DNA of 64,000 bases from an uncultured Lachnospiraceae bacterium (GTDB lineage: Bacteria; Bacillota; Clostridia; Lachnospirales; Lachnospiraceae). The stretch spans positions 1 to 64,000 of the forward strand of contig CAJTZH010000003.1 in assembly GCA_910584325.1 (NCBI GenBank). The letters run 5' to 3'. Positions within the stretch are counted from its first letter, which is position 1. The number at the start of each line of letters is the position of its first letter. The notes below the pieces were generated by a model that saw only the letters and a program-made list of their open reading frames with translations, had not been told where the DNA came from and ran no database searches. The position numbers and the translations under genes are program-made. Of the stretch, positions 8,458 to 17,457 are shown piece after piece.

Positions 8458-8901
8458 TTACGGTGCGGTATCAACAACTACAATGCTGGAATCCCCATGC
8501 AGCGCCTGTTCCACTACCGCTGCTGCCAGCTTCTTAAAAGAATCATAAGAAGACGTTGCTCCTGTCAACGCATCAATCGTATCATCACCCTGTCCTCCTA
8601 AAAGCTGACCGGCGTAATAACGTGTATATTCATTGGGATATGTGCCGTTGGAATGAAGCATGTTCTGCATATAAGCGGTGTCCCAGCTTTTAATAAATCC
8701 GCTGGGATTCTCCGCATTATATTCTACAGAAACAATACTTCCGTCCTTTACCATAATCGTAACATACTCTTTCCACCCATGATTAAACTGCGCTGCCTGT
8801 GCCGTATAGTATCCATCCTGAAGGCCTGTTTCTTCACCACATGCCGACAAAGCCATCACCACAAATATTAACAGCGCTGTCATGCTAAATAATTTCTTCA
8901 T
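8458..8901 (-). CDS. FMN-binding domain lipoprotein
   Basis: A 147-residue lipoprotein: hydrophobic signal with lipobox (MALSAC, Cys21), then one FMN-binding domain. The motif DALTGATSS near residues 112-120 matches the D-x-x-TGAT-S/T site at which ApbE attaches FMN covalently to a Thr. The body (DGYYTAQ, GWKEYVTIMVKDGSIVSVEYNAENPSG) resembles the flavin domains of PplA-type extracellular electron-transfer lipoproteins. The gene overlaps the end of an MCP gene by 4 bases, so they are translationally coupled. A membrane-anchored flavin redox role is inferred; the link to chemotaxis is contextual only. Confidence 0.85.
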   Translation of the reverse strand: MKKLFSMTALLIFVVMALSACGEETGLQDGYYTAQAAQFNHGWKEYVTIMVKDGSIVSVEYNAENPSGFIKSWDTAYMQNMLHSNGTYPNEYTRYYAGQLLGGQGDDTIDALTGATSSYDSFKKLAAAVVEQALHGDSSIVVVDTAP

Positions 8902-10922
8902 CTGCCGCGTCCCTCCTTCAATACAAATTTTTGCACCTGTTCGTGTAAAACTTCCGCCTCTTTTGCCAGCAGTCCGCTGGATTGTTCCATATCGCCGGCA
9001 TTTTGCAGATTATGGTCGGCAATGGCAGAAATAGAGGCAATACGTTCCTCCATAATAACCAGCGCATTTTCCTGTCCATGAACTGCCGCGACCAGTTTAT
9101 CCGAGATTTCGCTAATCTCATCTGAAACTGATTGCAAATGTTTGAGAGAACCTGCAGTATCCTCCGTCAGTTCCACACCGTTTTGAATAATCGCCTTCGT
9201 AGAGTTTACCATCTCCGTAGCGCTTTGTGCCGCCTCTGCGCTCTTAGACGCAAGCTGCTTTACTTCTTTTGCCACCACTGCAAAACCTTTTCCCGCCACT
9301 CCCGCACGGGATGCCTCTATAGATGCGTTCAGCGCAAGAACGCTGGTCTGAAAAGCAATATCCTCAATCAGCTGGGAAATTTTCGTAATTTCCTGCGCGT
9401 TTGTACTGATATCTTCCATCGCGGCCGAGAGGGATGCCATCCTTACGTTTGCCTCCTCAATACATTTCATAATTTCTTCTGTTTTTTCATGCGCCTGTCC
9501 GCTGCTCTTTGAAACATCAGATAATTGTTCTTTTACACCGGAAACTTCCTGCACCAGCTCTTCGGCCGACCGGTTTTGCTCCACCGATGCCTGATGCAGT
9601 TCCCCTGACTGACCGTTCAAAGCTTCCGACATACTGGTGAGCCGCTCTGCCGCCGCACGAAATCCTATAATTGTTTCATTCATGGAATCAATAATACTAT
9701 GGAGACTCTTCTTAATCAAAGAAAAATCTCCCTTATACTCTACCTGCGGAGCAACGCATAAGTTTCCTGCCGCAATCTGGGACAATACCTTCTGAATATC
9801 CGATATGTAACGGTTGAAACTCTCTACCGTATCGGAGAGCGTCCGGGTCAGAATCTCCAGCTCGTCGCCTGAATGAACCAGTTCTACTTTTTCATGTATA
9901 TCACCGTCGGAAAACGCCACCATCCTGCCTGTTACACTCTTAACCGGTCTGGAAATCGTTCTTGCCAGACGGAGCGCCAAAAAAATAGAAACTGTCAATA
10001 CTGCTAATGTAGAGAGTATCGCTGCCAGCATTGCCGCATTAATCAAATGATTATAATCCGATTTGGGAATCTGAATGACCAAAGACCACTGTGTTCCCCT
10101 GATAGGTGAAAATGCAGCCAGCATATCTTCACCACCGTCCGCATACTCTACCGCCCCGGTTTCTCCGGTAACCGCACGGTCAAGTTTTGCGTTTCCGCCG
10201 CCAATCTCCGAAAGCGTACTTTTCCCAAGCACCATGGACTGATCGGGATGTCCTGTGACAATTCCGTTCCTGTCTACCATATAAGCCGTACTATGTTTAC
10301 CAATATTAATATTGCTGATTACATCATTTAATGTATCGTATTTATAAACACCTACCACATAAAAACTGGTTTCTCCGTTTTCCTTCACCGGCATTCCCAT
10401 TGTTATGCCCAGCTGCTCCTGATAAATCGTGCTGGAAAATGTAGTAAGATTGTCTGTTTCCTGAAGAAGTGAAAAAAAACTGTCCTCCAAACGCTCCGGC
10501 GCGCCGTCAAGTCCCTGAATCAGTCTTCCGTCCAGACCATACAGTGCAATTGTATGTAGTTCGTATATTTCTGCCGCCTCTTTTAAAACTGCTTCACGAT
10601 TGATCCAGACTGCCTCTGCACCCAGACGGTTCTCTCCTGTCACCCCATCATCTACAGAGCTCATACGGGAGTCTTTGGCAATCGCTATCATCCTGTCTGC
10701 CAGCATATGAATATTGGCTTCCACAGTTTTCGCAGACTGGCGAACCATAGGCTGCATGCTGTCCAACAGAATGCTGCTTGCAAGCGAACGCATGAATAAC
10801 GCCATAATCACACAACACACAACAACCAATATCAGGATATTAAAAGTTGTGCTTAGCAATATTCTTCCATTAAGACTCCTTTTAACTTTATGACTGTGAA
10901 AATCTGCCTTTTTCCCGTTCAC
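8898..10922 (-). CDS. methyl-accepting chemotaxis protein, dCache type
   Basis: A 674-residue chemoreceptor. TM1 is at ~18-42, followed by an extracytoplasmic region of ~250 residues that looks like a double Cache domain (FYVVGVYKYD, YMVDRNGIVTGHPD), then TM2 at ~292-316 and HAMP at ~316-370. The cytoplasmic signalling hairpin has the conserved tip IEDIAFQTSVLALNASIEASRAG followed by GKGFAVVAKEVKQLA. It signals to CheA, which is not in this window. The 3' end overlaps a flavin-binding lipoprotein gene by 4 bases, so the two may act together. Cache domains in this context bind small ligands, but the ligand is unknown. Confidence 0.93.
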   Translation of the reverse strand: MNGKKADFHSHKVKRSLNGRILLSTTFNILILVVVCCVIMALFMRSLASSILLDSMQPMVRQSAKTVEANIHMLADRMIAIAKDSRMSSVDDGVTGENRLGAEAVWINREAVLKEAAEIYELHTIALYGLDGRLIQGLDGAPERLEDSFFSLLQETDNLTTFSSTIYQEQLGITMGMPVKENGETSFYVVGVYKYDTLNDVISNINIGKHSTAYMVDRNGIVTGHPDQSMVLGKSTLSEIGGGNAKLDRAVTGETGAVEYADGGEDMLAAFSPIRGTQWSLVIQIPKSDYNHLINAAMLAAILSTLAVLTVSIFLALRLARTISRPVKSVTGRMVAFSDGDIHEKVELVHSGDELEILTRTLSDTVESFNRYISDIQKVLSQIAAGNLCVAPQVEYKGDFSLIKKSLHSIIDSMNETIIGFRAAAERLTSMSEALNGQSGELHQASVEQNRSAEELVQEVSGVKEQLSDVSKSSGQAHEKTEEIMKCIEEANVRMASLSAAMEDISTNAQEITKISQLIEDIAFQTSVLALNASIEASRAGVAGKGFAVVAKEVKQLASKSAEAAQSATEMVNSTKAIIQNGVELTEDTAGSLKHLQSVSDEISEISDKLVAAVHGQENALVIMEERIASISAIADHNLQNAGDMEQSSGLLAKEAEVLHEQVQKFVLKEGRGR

Positions 10923-11122
10923 GTTACAATCTCTCCTTTGCTTAAATTTTTCTCAGAATGCAATAAAAAACCATTCATCCTATTAAAAATTTTAATCTGT
11001 CCAAAATCAATAAATAGAAGAATGGCTTCGTTTAAGAGTATACCATAAAAAAACAAATAATCAAGCTCTTAATTATAAAAAAAACGGAGCCATGCAGCAT
11101 TATTTTCCCTGCGCGTAAAATC

Positions 11123-12124
11123 CTAGCCGTCGCGGTACATGCTGTTTTTCGGAAACGTAATCGCTGCCTGTGTATACACGCCCTGTTCTGACTCTATTTG
11201 CAGATTCAGTCCCAGCTTCCTGCACAGTTTACCGGCCAAATAAAGTCCCATACCGCTGGAATGCTCTTTTTTTCTGTCTGTTCCCGTAAACCCCTTTTCC
11301 ATCACCCGGCTTATATCTGATTTGCTTATTCCTAAGCCGTTATCCCGTATGACAAGCACCTCGCTGTTGCCGCCCTGCCGGCAGAAAATTTCTATCTCTT
11401 TCTCCTCTTTTTCCAGATATTTAATACTGTTTTGCAGAATCTGGGACAGGATAAACAGCAGCCATTTTTCATCCGTATAAATTTGATAGTCCAAATCATG
11501 AATATTTAACAGGATTCCTCTGCTCCGAATATAGTACCTGTATTTTAAGATAACGCTGTGAACGGCTTCCGATATCATAACTTCCTTTACGAAATAATCC
11601 TTTTCCGCGGTATCGCTTCTCGCAAAAAACAGAATCTGTTCTACGAGATGATTTATCTTATCCAGTTCGCTTTTTTGCGCATAGCTGCCGTTATTATCAA
11701 ATGTAAGCGCCAATGCCGCAATCGGTGTTTTCATTTCATGGACAAAACTTTCGATATATTCCCGGTATTCGAGCGAACGATTCTCCAGTTCCCCGATTCT
11801 GTCGTTCATAGATTTGCAGGCTTGCCTTAACGCGTAAAAATACGCTCTGTTTTCCAGTGTATCCGGCTTCTTTAACAGTTCCGCTATCAAATATTTTTCC
11901 TCCAGATTATCCACCAGCGAGACAATTTTATTGTATTTTTTCTTTGCAAAAAAATATTGCACAGACAAAAACAGCAGTGCGAACAATGCCGATAAAACTG
12001 CCGCCAGCACAATATGGTACGCAGGTACGCCCCACATGCCAAGGATACAGACTGTCAGCAGAATAAAAACCGTCTGAAAGAATATCCAGACTATTTTTTC
12101 TTCCAGAAACGCCATAAAACTCAT
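11123..12124 (-). CDS. BceS-like sensor histidine kinase
   Basis: A 333-residue histidine kinase with two N-terminal membrane helices (~12-32 and ~35-57) and almost no extracytoplasmic loop, typical of intramembrane-sensing BceS kinases. The H box is HEMKTPIAALAL (~130); the ATPase domain has QNSIKYL (N box), RDNGLGI (G1) and SGMGLYL (G2). In Bce modules the kinase senses through the ABC transporter rather than the peptide itself. It overlaps the response regulator gene by 4 bases and ends a four-gene BceAB-RS-like set. Confidence 0.9.
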   Translation of the reverse strand: MSFMAFLEEKIVWIFFQTVFILLTVCILGMWGVPAYHIVLAAVLSALFALLFLSVQYFFAKKKYNKIVSLVDNLEEKYLIAELLKKPDTLENRAYFYALRQACKSMNDRIGELENRSLEYREYIESFVHEMKTPIAALALTFDNNGSYAQKSELDKINHLVEQILFFARSDTAEKDYFVKEVMISEAVHSVILKYRYYIRSRGILLNIHDLDYQIYTDEKWLLFILSQILQNSIKYLEKEEKEIEIFCRQGGNSEVLVIRDNGLGISKSDISRVMEKGFTGTDRKKEHSSGMGLYLAGKLCRKLGLNLQIESEQGVYTQAAITFPKNSMYRDG

Positions 12125-12780
12125 AATTGATACCCCGCTCCCCTGACTGTTTTCAGTAAATCGTCTATTCCTATCTCCGCCGCTTTTTTCCTCAGTCTGG
12201 CAATGTTGACCGTCAGAACATTTTCATCCAGATAATATTTGTCGTTCCACAGCTTTTCCAGAAGTTCTTCCCTGCCGATAACCCTGTCGTCGTTCATAAA
12301 GAAATAGTATAGGATTCTGAATTCATTGCGCGTGAGCTCAATTTCTTTCCCATCCTTTTTCAAAAGCGATAAATGCATATCAAGCGTATAACCGTTTTTG
12401 CTGATTTCCCGGAATGTCTGCGGGTCGGATAAATGGATGGCTCTTTTTATTTTTTCCAGCAAAATCATGGTATCATACGGTTTTGTAATAAAATCGGCAC
12501 CGCCTGCCAGAATACTTCTCAGCTCATCCTCTGCCGTATCCCTGCCCGTCACGAAAATCACCGGCGTCTTCCTCTGTTCTCTGAGTTTTTCACAGATATG
12601 ATAGCCGTTTTCAAAAGGCAGGCAGACATCCAGCAAAATCAAATCCGGATTACTCTGTTCCAGCTCCCATAAAATATTTTCAAAATCACGGATCTGTACG
12701 ACCTGATACGCGTTTCGTTCCAGCAATTTTGCAAGTTCTTCCCTGATAACATTGTCGTCTTCAATAATCGCGATTCTCAT
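12121..12780 (-). CDS. BceR-like OmpR-family response regulator
   Basis: A 220-residue response regulator with an N-terminal receiver domain (IIEDDNVIREEL; phospho-acceptor Asp in LILLDVCLP; TGRD; KPYD) and a C-terminal winged helix of OmpR type (LTRNEFRILYYF, VLTVNIARLRKKA, KTVRGAGYQL). I chose the ATG at 12778-12780 (MRIAIIEDD) with GGAGG just upstream; 15 further codons are open upstream but unlike the family. It is coupled to the kinase gene and follows the transporter genes. It presumably activates the upstream bceAB-like promoter on peptide stress. Confidence 0.92.
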   Translation of the reverse strand: MRIAIIEDDNVIREELAKLLERNAYQVVQIRDFENILWELEQSNPDLILLDVCLPFENGYHICEKLREQRKTPVIFVTGRDTAEDELRSILAGGADFITKPYDTMILLEKIKRAIHLSDPQTFREISKNGYTLDMHLSLLKKDGKEIELTRNEFRILYYFFMNDDRVIGREELLEKLWNDKYYLDENVLTVNIARLRKKAAEIGIDDLLKTVRGAGYQL

Positions 12781-12821
12781 TCCTGCCTCCGCTTTCTGCT
12801 CTGCCGGACTGTCACCCGAAC

Positions 12822-14798
12822 TCATTCACGGATTGTTCTCTTAAACCCGAAATATGCCGCCAGAAAATAAACGGCATAAAATATCAGAAAACAGCCGAGC
12901 GCGCCCATAAAATACGTCACATAACTATATTTTCCACTTAACATGAACTGATACGCCATATTCACAGACGCCATCAGGCAAAACACGATCATGACGGGAA
13001 AAATCACAGGCATGCCAAACAGTATCAATAATTGTTTTTTTATCGTTTTATAAAGCAAGTTCTCTTTTACTCCCAACCGACTCAGCAAGGTATATCTGTA
13101 TTGATACCTGGCAGAATCGCTTAAGCATTGTGTGGCAAGAATCGCCCCGGCGCTTGCGATAAAAATAAACGCCATATAAAGGCAGACAGTTACAATCATA
13201 ACCATCATCGTGTTTTGTTCCTCAATCACAGTTCCCCTCACCCTGACTTTCCACAAATAATCACCCGCAGTTCCGTCTTCGTTGACATACAGGAGATATT
13301 TTGCCATGCGTTCTTCTATAACTGCTTCGAGTTGTGCCGTCGTCTCCTCATTTGTGTCAACAAGCAGGAAGCTCTCGGATACTTCAAGATTCTTCACGGC
13401 ATTATCGGGAACAATCAGCGCATAGGACTCATGAGATAACCCAAGCCAGTATCCCTTTGCAGTAATCGTCTTCTGCCTGAGCGAAATGCCATTGCACAGT
13501 GTAATCATTTTCAACGCGGCGTTGTTTTCCGCCGATCCTATCCCTGCAGGTTCTGACACCAGCAGATATTCGTCCTCCTGTAAAGTCACCGGCTTTTCGT
13601 TTTTCATTTCCAACTGTCTGTTATAATCACTTAACCTTATCACAGGGTCAAAACGTTTTTCTTCACTTCTGTAGGAATAATATGCCTGTGTTTTTAAAAC
13701 AGAAGCCGACTTGTCTTTGTAGACATCATAGACAAACTCTTCCTTCACACTGTACTGCTCCTCTACCACTTCCATATATTCGCCCAGCCGTTCTCTTTTA
13801 TCTGTAACGGAAACGTCAAAGGGCGCTTTACGCTCTATCTGATAGTCGTACAGTCCTTTGTTAAGACCTGCCATATTTAAGAAAAACAAAGTAAAGGTAA
13901 TCAACACGGATAACGTCCCAAGTGTAACGCCCATCGTCCTCACCTTTGACGAAAATGTTCTGGCAATAAACAGATTATCACCGCTGTATTTTATCTTTTT
14001 ATTGTTTAACACAACGGACAGCATAAACTCCCCCACGCTCATCATAAGTCCGTATAAACTAATGATAATTACCGTAAAACACAGCAGTATATCACTCATT
14101 ATCGAAGCGCTGTCCGCGTTATCGGACCGGCACCGGACATTCCACGCCAAAAGCGCGCCGGTCAGCATGATGAGGCTTACAATAAACATGATATTTCTAT
14201 GCTTTTTTGTTTTTGTCAGCTTCTTTTCATTCTGCTTTTCATAATATAGTAAATCATAAACGGACGCATTTTTCATCCTTTTTTTCATACCCAATAAAAC
14301 CAGCGCATATATGACAGAAAAATATACTCCCAAAAGTGCCAGCGGCTTAATACCAAACGCGATGAATACCGCCTGCGGAAGTTCCAGAAGATTGACGATT
14401 ACAAGCGATAAAAACTGGCTGGCGACAAATCCTGCCGGAACCGCCGCCGCAAGCGCCAACAGACCAAACATGATGCTTTCGAGCAAAAACATCGCATGGA
14501 TTTTCTTTGCCGGTATCCCTAAAAGAGAATACATACCGAACTCTTTGCTGCGTTTTTGAAACATAAATCCTGTCGTATAATGTATCAGGTAACAGATGAC
14601 AAACAGAACCAGTACATTGATAAAGTACATAAGATACTGAAATGTGCCCAGTCCCTTTGATAATTCCGTAACCGCATCCGAGCATGATATCAGATTGAGC
14701 GCAAATATCAGGGAAAACGAAATCGTCAGCGTAATAAAATAGATAATGTAATCCTTCGCACTTCTTTTTACATTTCTTACCGCTAATTTACCTAACAT
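12822..14798 (-). CDS. BceB-like ABC transporter permease
   Basis: A 658-residue FtsX-type permease with about ten membrane helices and a large extracytoplasmic domain (roughly residues 310-530) between helices 7 and 8. This is the signature of BceB permeases that recognise lipid II-binding peptide antibiotics such as bacitracin or lantibiotics. An N-terminal helix is followed by a pair of FtsX units (~55-160 and 570-650). It overlaps the ATPase gene by 11 bases. Resistance is thought to work by removing peptide from lipid II cycle intermediates. The specific peptide cannot be inferred from sequence. Confidence 0.9.
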   Translation of the reverse strand: MLGKLAVRNVKRSAKDYIIYFITLTISFSLIFALNLISCSDAVTELSKGLGTFQYLMYFINVLVLFVICYLIHYTTGFMFQKRSKEFGMYSLLGIPAKKIHAMFLLESIMFGLLALAAAVPAGFVASQFLSLVIVNLLELPQAVFIAFGIKPLALLGVYFSVIYALVLLGMKKRMKNASVYDLLYYEKQNEKKLTKTKKHRNIMFIVSLIMLTGALLAWNVRCRSDNADSASIMSDILLCFTVIIISLYGLMMSVGEFMLSVVLNNKKIKYSGDNLFIARTFSSKVRTMGVTLGTLSVLITFTLFFLNMAGLNKGLYDYQIERKAPFDVSVTDKRERLGEYMEVVEEQYSVKEEFVYDVYKDKSASVLKTQAYYSYRSEEKRFDPVIRLSDYNRQLEMKNEKPVTLQEDEYLLVSEPAGIGSAENNAALKMITLCNGISLRQKTITAKGYWLGLSHESYALIVPDNAVKNLEVSESFLLVDTNEETTAQLEAVIEERMAKYLLYVNEDGTAGDYLWKVRVRGTVIEEQNTMMVMIVTVCLYMAFIFIASAGAILATQCLSDSARYQYRYTLLSRLGVKENLLYKTIKKQLLILFGMPVIFPVMIVFCLMASVNMAYQFMLSGKYSYVTYFMGALGCFLIFYAVYFLAAYFGFKRTIRE

Positions 14799-15552
14799 TT
14801 TCTACGTCGCCCCCTAACAATGTCAATATATCTAAAATTTCATTGAAAAACGCCTTGCGGCTTTTGGTTCCTTTTATTATTTCGTTAAACAGCTTTCCGT
14901 CTTTCAAAAATATTACTCTGCTGCAGTAAGCTGCACTGAACGCATCATGCGTCACCATTAAAATCGTCGCGTTCATCTTCTCATTCATTTCCTTCATCGT
15001 TTCCAATAACATTCTGGAAGCCTTACTGTCAAGCGCTCCCGTCGGTTCGTCCGCAAGAATAATTTTCGGGTGGTTTATCAGCGCTCTCGCGCACGCGCAG
15101 CGTTGCTTCTGTCCCCCTGAAACTTCACACGGAAATTTTTTCAATATATCGCGGATGCCAAGTTTTTCCGCAATATTACGTACCTTTTTTTCAACCTGCT
15201 CCGCCGGCTCCCGGTTGATGATTAGCGACAGTGAAATGTTTTCTTCTATCGTCAGCATATCCAGTAAGTTAAAGTCCTGAAAAACAAATCCCAGATTTTC
15301 TCTCCGAAAGTCCGCAAGCGCCTCTTCTTTGATTTGCGTTATCTTCTTTTTATCAAGAATGATAAACCCGGCGGTTGGTGTGTCAATTGTCGCGATACAG
15401 TTTAAGAGCGTTGTTTTTCCGCTTCCGCTCGCCCCCATAATCGCCAGAAACTCCCCTTCATCAACATCAAACGAAATGCCGTCAACTGCTTTTGTGATGT
15501 TCGTTTCCTGCCCGTAATATTTTTTCAGATTTTTAATTTGCAATACTCCCAT
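14788..15552 (-). CDS. BceA-like ABC transporter ATPase
   Basis: A 254-residue ABC ATPase of the MacB/BceA group. Walker A is GASGSGKTT, the Q loop is FQDFNLL, the signature is SGGQKQR, Walker B is KIILADEPTGALD, and the switch His is in VTHD. The ATG at 15550-15552 (MGVLQIKNL) has AAAGGGG upstream; ten more open codons upstream are not family-like. It is the first gene of the minus-strand module ATPase-permease-response regulator-kinase. It powers the FtsX-type permease encoded by the overlapping gene. Confidence 0.93.
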   Translation of the reverse strand: MGVLQIKNLKKYYGQETNITKAVDGISFDVDEGEFLAIMGASGSGKTTLLNCIATIDTPTAGFIILDKKKITQIKEEALADFRRENLGFVFQDFNLLDMLTIEENISLSLIINREPAEQVEKKVRNIAEKLGIRDILKKFPCEVSGGQKQRCACARALINHPKIILADEPTGALDSKASRMLLETMKEMNEKMNATILMVTHDAFSAAYCSRVIFLKDGKLFNEIIKGTKSRKAFFNEILDILTLLGGDVENVR

Positions 15553-15642
15553 GCCAGAACCCCTTTCTTTTGATATGAACATTATACCGCCGTCTGCATG
15601 AAATAAAAATTACACTTTTGTAAGGTGTTCCGGTATTTCCTC

Positions 15643-15672
15643 TTGACAAACACAATTTTGATGGCATAGAAT
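15643..15672 (+). promoter_or_regulatory. sigma-A type promoter of the UPF0340 gene
   Basis: TTGACA at 15643-15648 and TAGAAT at 15667-15672 are separated by 18 bases, followed by a ~75-base leader to the ATG at 15749 with AAGGCGG as ribosome binding site. The leader has no structure I can assign to a known riboswitch. Confidence 0.6.
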
Positions 15673-15748
15673 AAATCCGTCAAGGACACCCGAATTTTTG
15701 AACGATGTTAGGGAACACGAATAAACCAAAATAAGGCGGTATGGATAA

Positions 15749-16294
15749 ATGGACATCAAACAACAACTGACGGAAATATTAAACGAACTTCTCAAAACAG
15801 CCAATCTCGAGCAGGGCGACATTCTTGTTATCGGTTGTTCTTCGAGCGAAGTCGCCGGTTCCAAAATCGGCACATCCTCCAGCGAGGAAATCGGCAGAAC
15901 CATATTTGAGACGGCATACGCCATTCTCAAAGAAAAAGGCATTTATCTTGCATGTCAGTGCTGCGAACATCTGAACAGAAGCCTGATTGTGGAACGGGAC
16001 TGTATGAAAGAACATCATCTGCCCCGTGTCAACGCGGTTCCGCAATTAAAAGCCGGCGGTTCGTTCGCGACAGCCGCTTATCACGGCATGGAACATCCGG
16101 TTGCCGTAGAACGCGTTACGGCTCAAGCGGGCATTGATATCGGCGATACGCTGATCGGCATGCACCTCGCGCCCGTCGCTGTTCCCGTGCGCACAACACT
16201 TTCCTCCATCGGAAACGCGCACGTTGTCTGCGCAAGAACACGCGCCAAATATGTGGGCGGAGAACGCGCGCGGTATGACGCTGCTTTGGAATAA
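15749..16294 (+). CDS. UPF0340 (TIGR01440) family protein
   Basis: A 181-residue soluble protein of the UPF0340/TIGR01440 family (YwlG in Bacillus subtilis), at normal length. Recognisable features are DILVIGCSSSEVAGSKIG, CQCCEHLNRSL, KAGGSFATAAY and DIGDTLIGMHL. The function of the family is not established. It is a single-gene plus-strand unit between two minus-strand blocks, with its own promoter and a strong terminator at 16307. AAGGCGG precedes the ATG by about nine bases. Confidence 0.88.
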   Translation: MDIKQQLTEILNELLKTANLEQGDILVIGCSSSEVAGSKIGTSSSEEIGRTIFETAYAILKEKGIYLACQCCEHLNRSLIVERDCMKEHHLPRVNAVPQLKAGGSFATAAYHGMEHPVAVERVTAQAGIDIGDTLIGMHLAPVAVPVRTTLSSIGNAHVVCARTRAKYVGGERARYDAALE

Positions 16295-16306
16295 AACATA
16301 CAGAAT

Positions 16307-16347
16307 CCCCTGCTTTACCTTTTTGCAGGTTAAGCAGGGGATTTTTA
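16307..16347 (+). terminator. intrinsic terminator after the UPF0340 gene
   Basis: CCCCTGCTTTACC (16307-16319) and GGTTAAGCAGGGG (16328-16340) form a 13-bp stem with one mismatch, followed by ATTTTTATT. It lies 12 bases after the stop codon and may also serve the convergent minus-strand gene. Confidence 0.88.
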
Positions 16348-16365
16348 TTATTACTGTTTCTATTT

Positions 16366-16815
16366 TCATTCCATCAGATATCCATACTTTACCAAATCAT
16401 ACTGCGCAGCTTCCTCCGGGGAAATCGTCGGGCCTTCCCACTCCCATTCCCAATATGTGCGCATCGGAATTTCCATGGAATCATCGGACTTCACTTCTAA
16501 TGGTTCACTGTGCAGATACTCTTCTTTTTCGAGACTATAATTACTTCTGTTATTTTCTGTAGACCAATCCAAAACAGAAATAGAACCCTCATCCAAAAAG
16601 CTGCCTCCAAAGAATCCGTTGCCTATTGTTGCCTGTTCATTTTGACTGCTTACCCGTACTGTGTCTTTCCTGTCGGCTAACGCCTGTGCGACTTCCTTTT
16701 CAAGTTTGTCATGCCGCACGGAAATTTTTTTAAGTTCCGCCATATTATATAAGAGCAATCCTATGCATAGCAATATTCCAAATATTGATATGTATTCTGA
16801 TAAACATTTATTCAT
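16366..16815 (-). CDS. hypothetical membrane-anchored protein
   Basis: A 149-residue protein I do not recognise. A single hydrophobic helix at ~8-25 is followed by a short predicted coiled coil (~27-50, LKKISVRHDKLEKEVAQALADRK split over two turns) and an acidic, Glu/Trp-rich tail ending in DLVKYGYLME. It is probably anchored with the tail outside the membrane. It lies 32 bases downstream of a frameshifted exported-protein gene and is likely driven by the operator-bearing promoter at 17402-17439. No function is assigned. Confidence 0.6.
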   Translation of the reverse strand: MNKCLSEYISIFGILLCIGLLLYNMAELKKISVRHDKLEKEVAQALADRKDTVRVSSQNEQATIGNGFFGGSFLDEGSISVLDWSTENNRSNYSLEKEEYLHSEPLEVKSDDSMEIPMRTYWEWEWEGPTISPEEAAQYDLVKYGYLME

Positions 16816-16847
16816 ACAACACCCCTCCCATTGTTTTCAATAATCAA

Positions 16848-17368
16848 TTAATTCAAAATATCAAGTAAAGTTGAAAAATATTTTTCCTGCCCATATATAT
16901 CGCAGTTAAACGTAAAACGATATTTCTGCCGTACACCTGTAACTTGATTATAAATATTAAACATACTTTGATAACTTCCCAAATTTCCATAATTATAAAT
17001 TTGACCTGCTCCATTCCATTGAGCCAAATAAATAGTACTTCCCGTTATTTGGTCATTTGTAACAGATATTAAATAAACATCCGTTCCATCATTATATCTA
17101 TAACAAAAATCAAAAGTAATTTTTGCTGCAACAGAACCATCATCTGGTGAGAGAAGATTTAATGTTCCATTGCCTTGTATTGTTGAAGAAAGTATACTAA
17201 TACCATCATCCTGCTCAACTGAACCTTCATTAACAACATCACTTAAATTAACACAATATCAATTATTTCATCAGATTCGTCCGCTTCGGACGCAGACACA
17301 GGAACCAAATTACACGCAGTAATGAATGTGATGACCAATAATAACAATAAATTCTTTTTGTACTTCAT
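16848..17368 (-). pseudogene. frameshifted exported protein, unknown family
   Basis: Translation from the ATG at 17366-17368 (GGAGGG upstream) gives a signal peptide or lipoprotein-like start (hydrophobic core ending ITAC) and then runs into a TAA after about 40 codons. One frame over, an open stretch of about 130 codons runs from near 17265 to the TAA at 16848-16850 (LSDVVNEGSVEQDDG ... KYFSTLLDILN). Joining the two needs one inserted base near 17245-17265 (total length 521 bases, one short of 174 codons). The C-terminal part looks like a secreted beta-rich domain. This is either a real frameshift or a sequencing error. Family unknown. Confidence 0.6.
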
Positions 17369-17401
17369 AAAAAATCCCTCCTATAATTTAATATTAGATG
17401 T

Positions 17402-17439
17402 TACATCTGTAGTTTACCACACGCCAAAATAGATAGTAA
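17402..17439 (-). promoter_or_regulatory. promoter with BlaI-type dyad (copy 2)
   Basis: On the minus strand TTACTA (17434-17439), 17 bases, then TAAACT with an extended TGG (-10 at 17411-17416). The dyad TACAGATGTA (17402-17411) begins at the end of the -10 element and so covers the start point. It drives the frameshifted exported-protein gene. The whole ~50 bases are nearly identical to the region at 19532-19585. Confidence 0.6.
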
Positions 17440-17457
17440 ACAATTTAGCATATTTCC

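Noticed and set aside
15673..15748. Leader of the UPF0340 gene as a riboswitch
   Set aside because: The leader is only ~75 bases, I could not find stable nested stems, and it matches no class I know.
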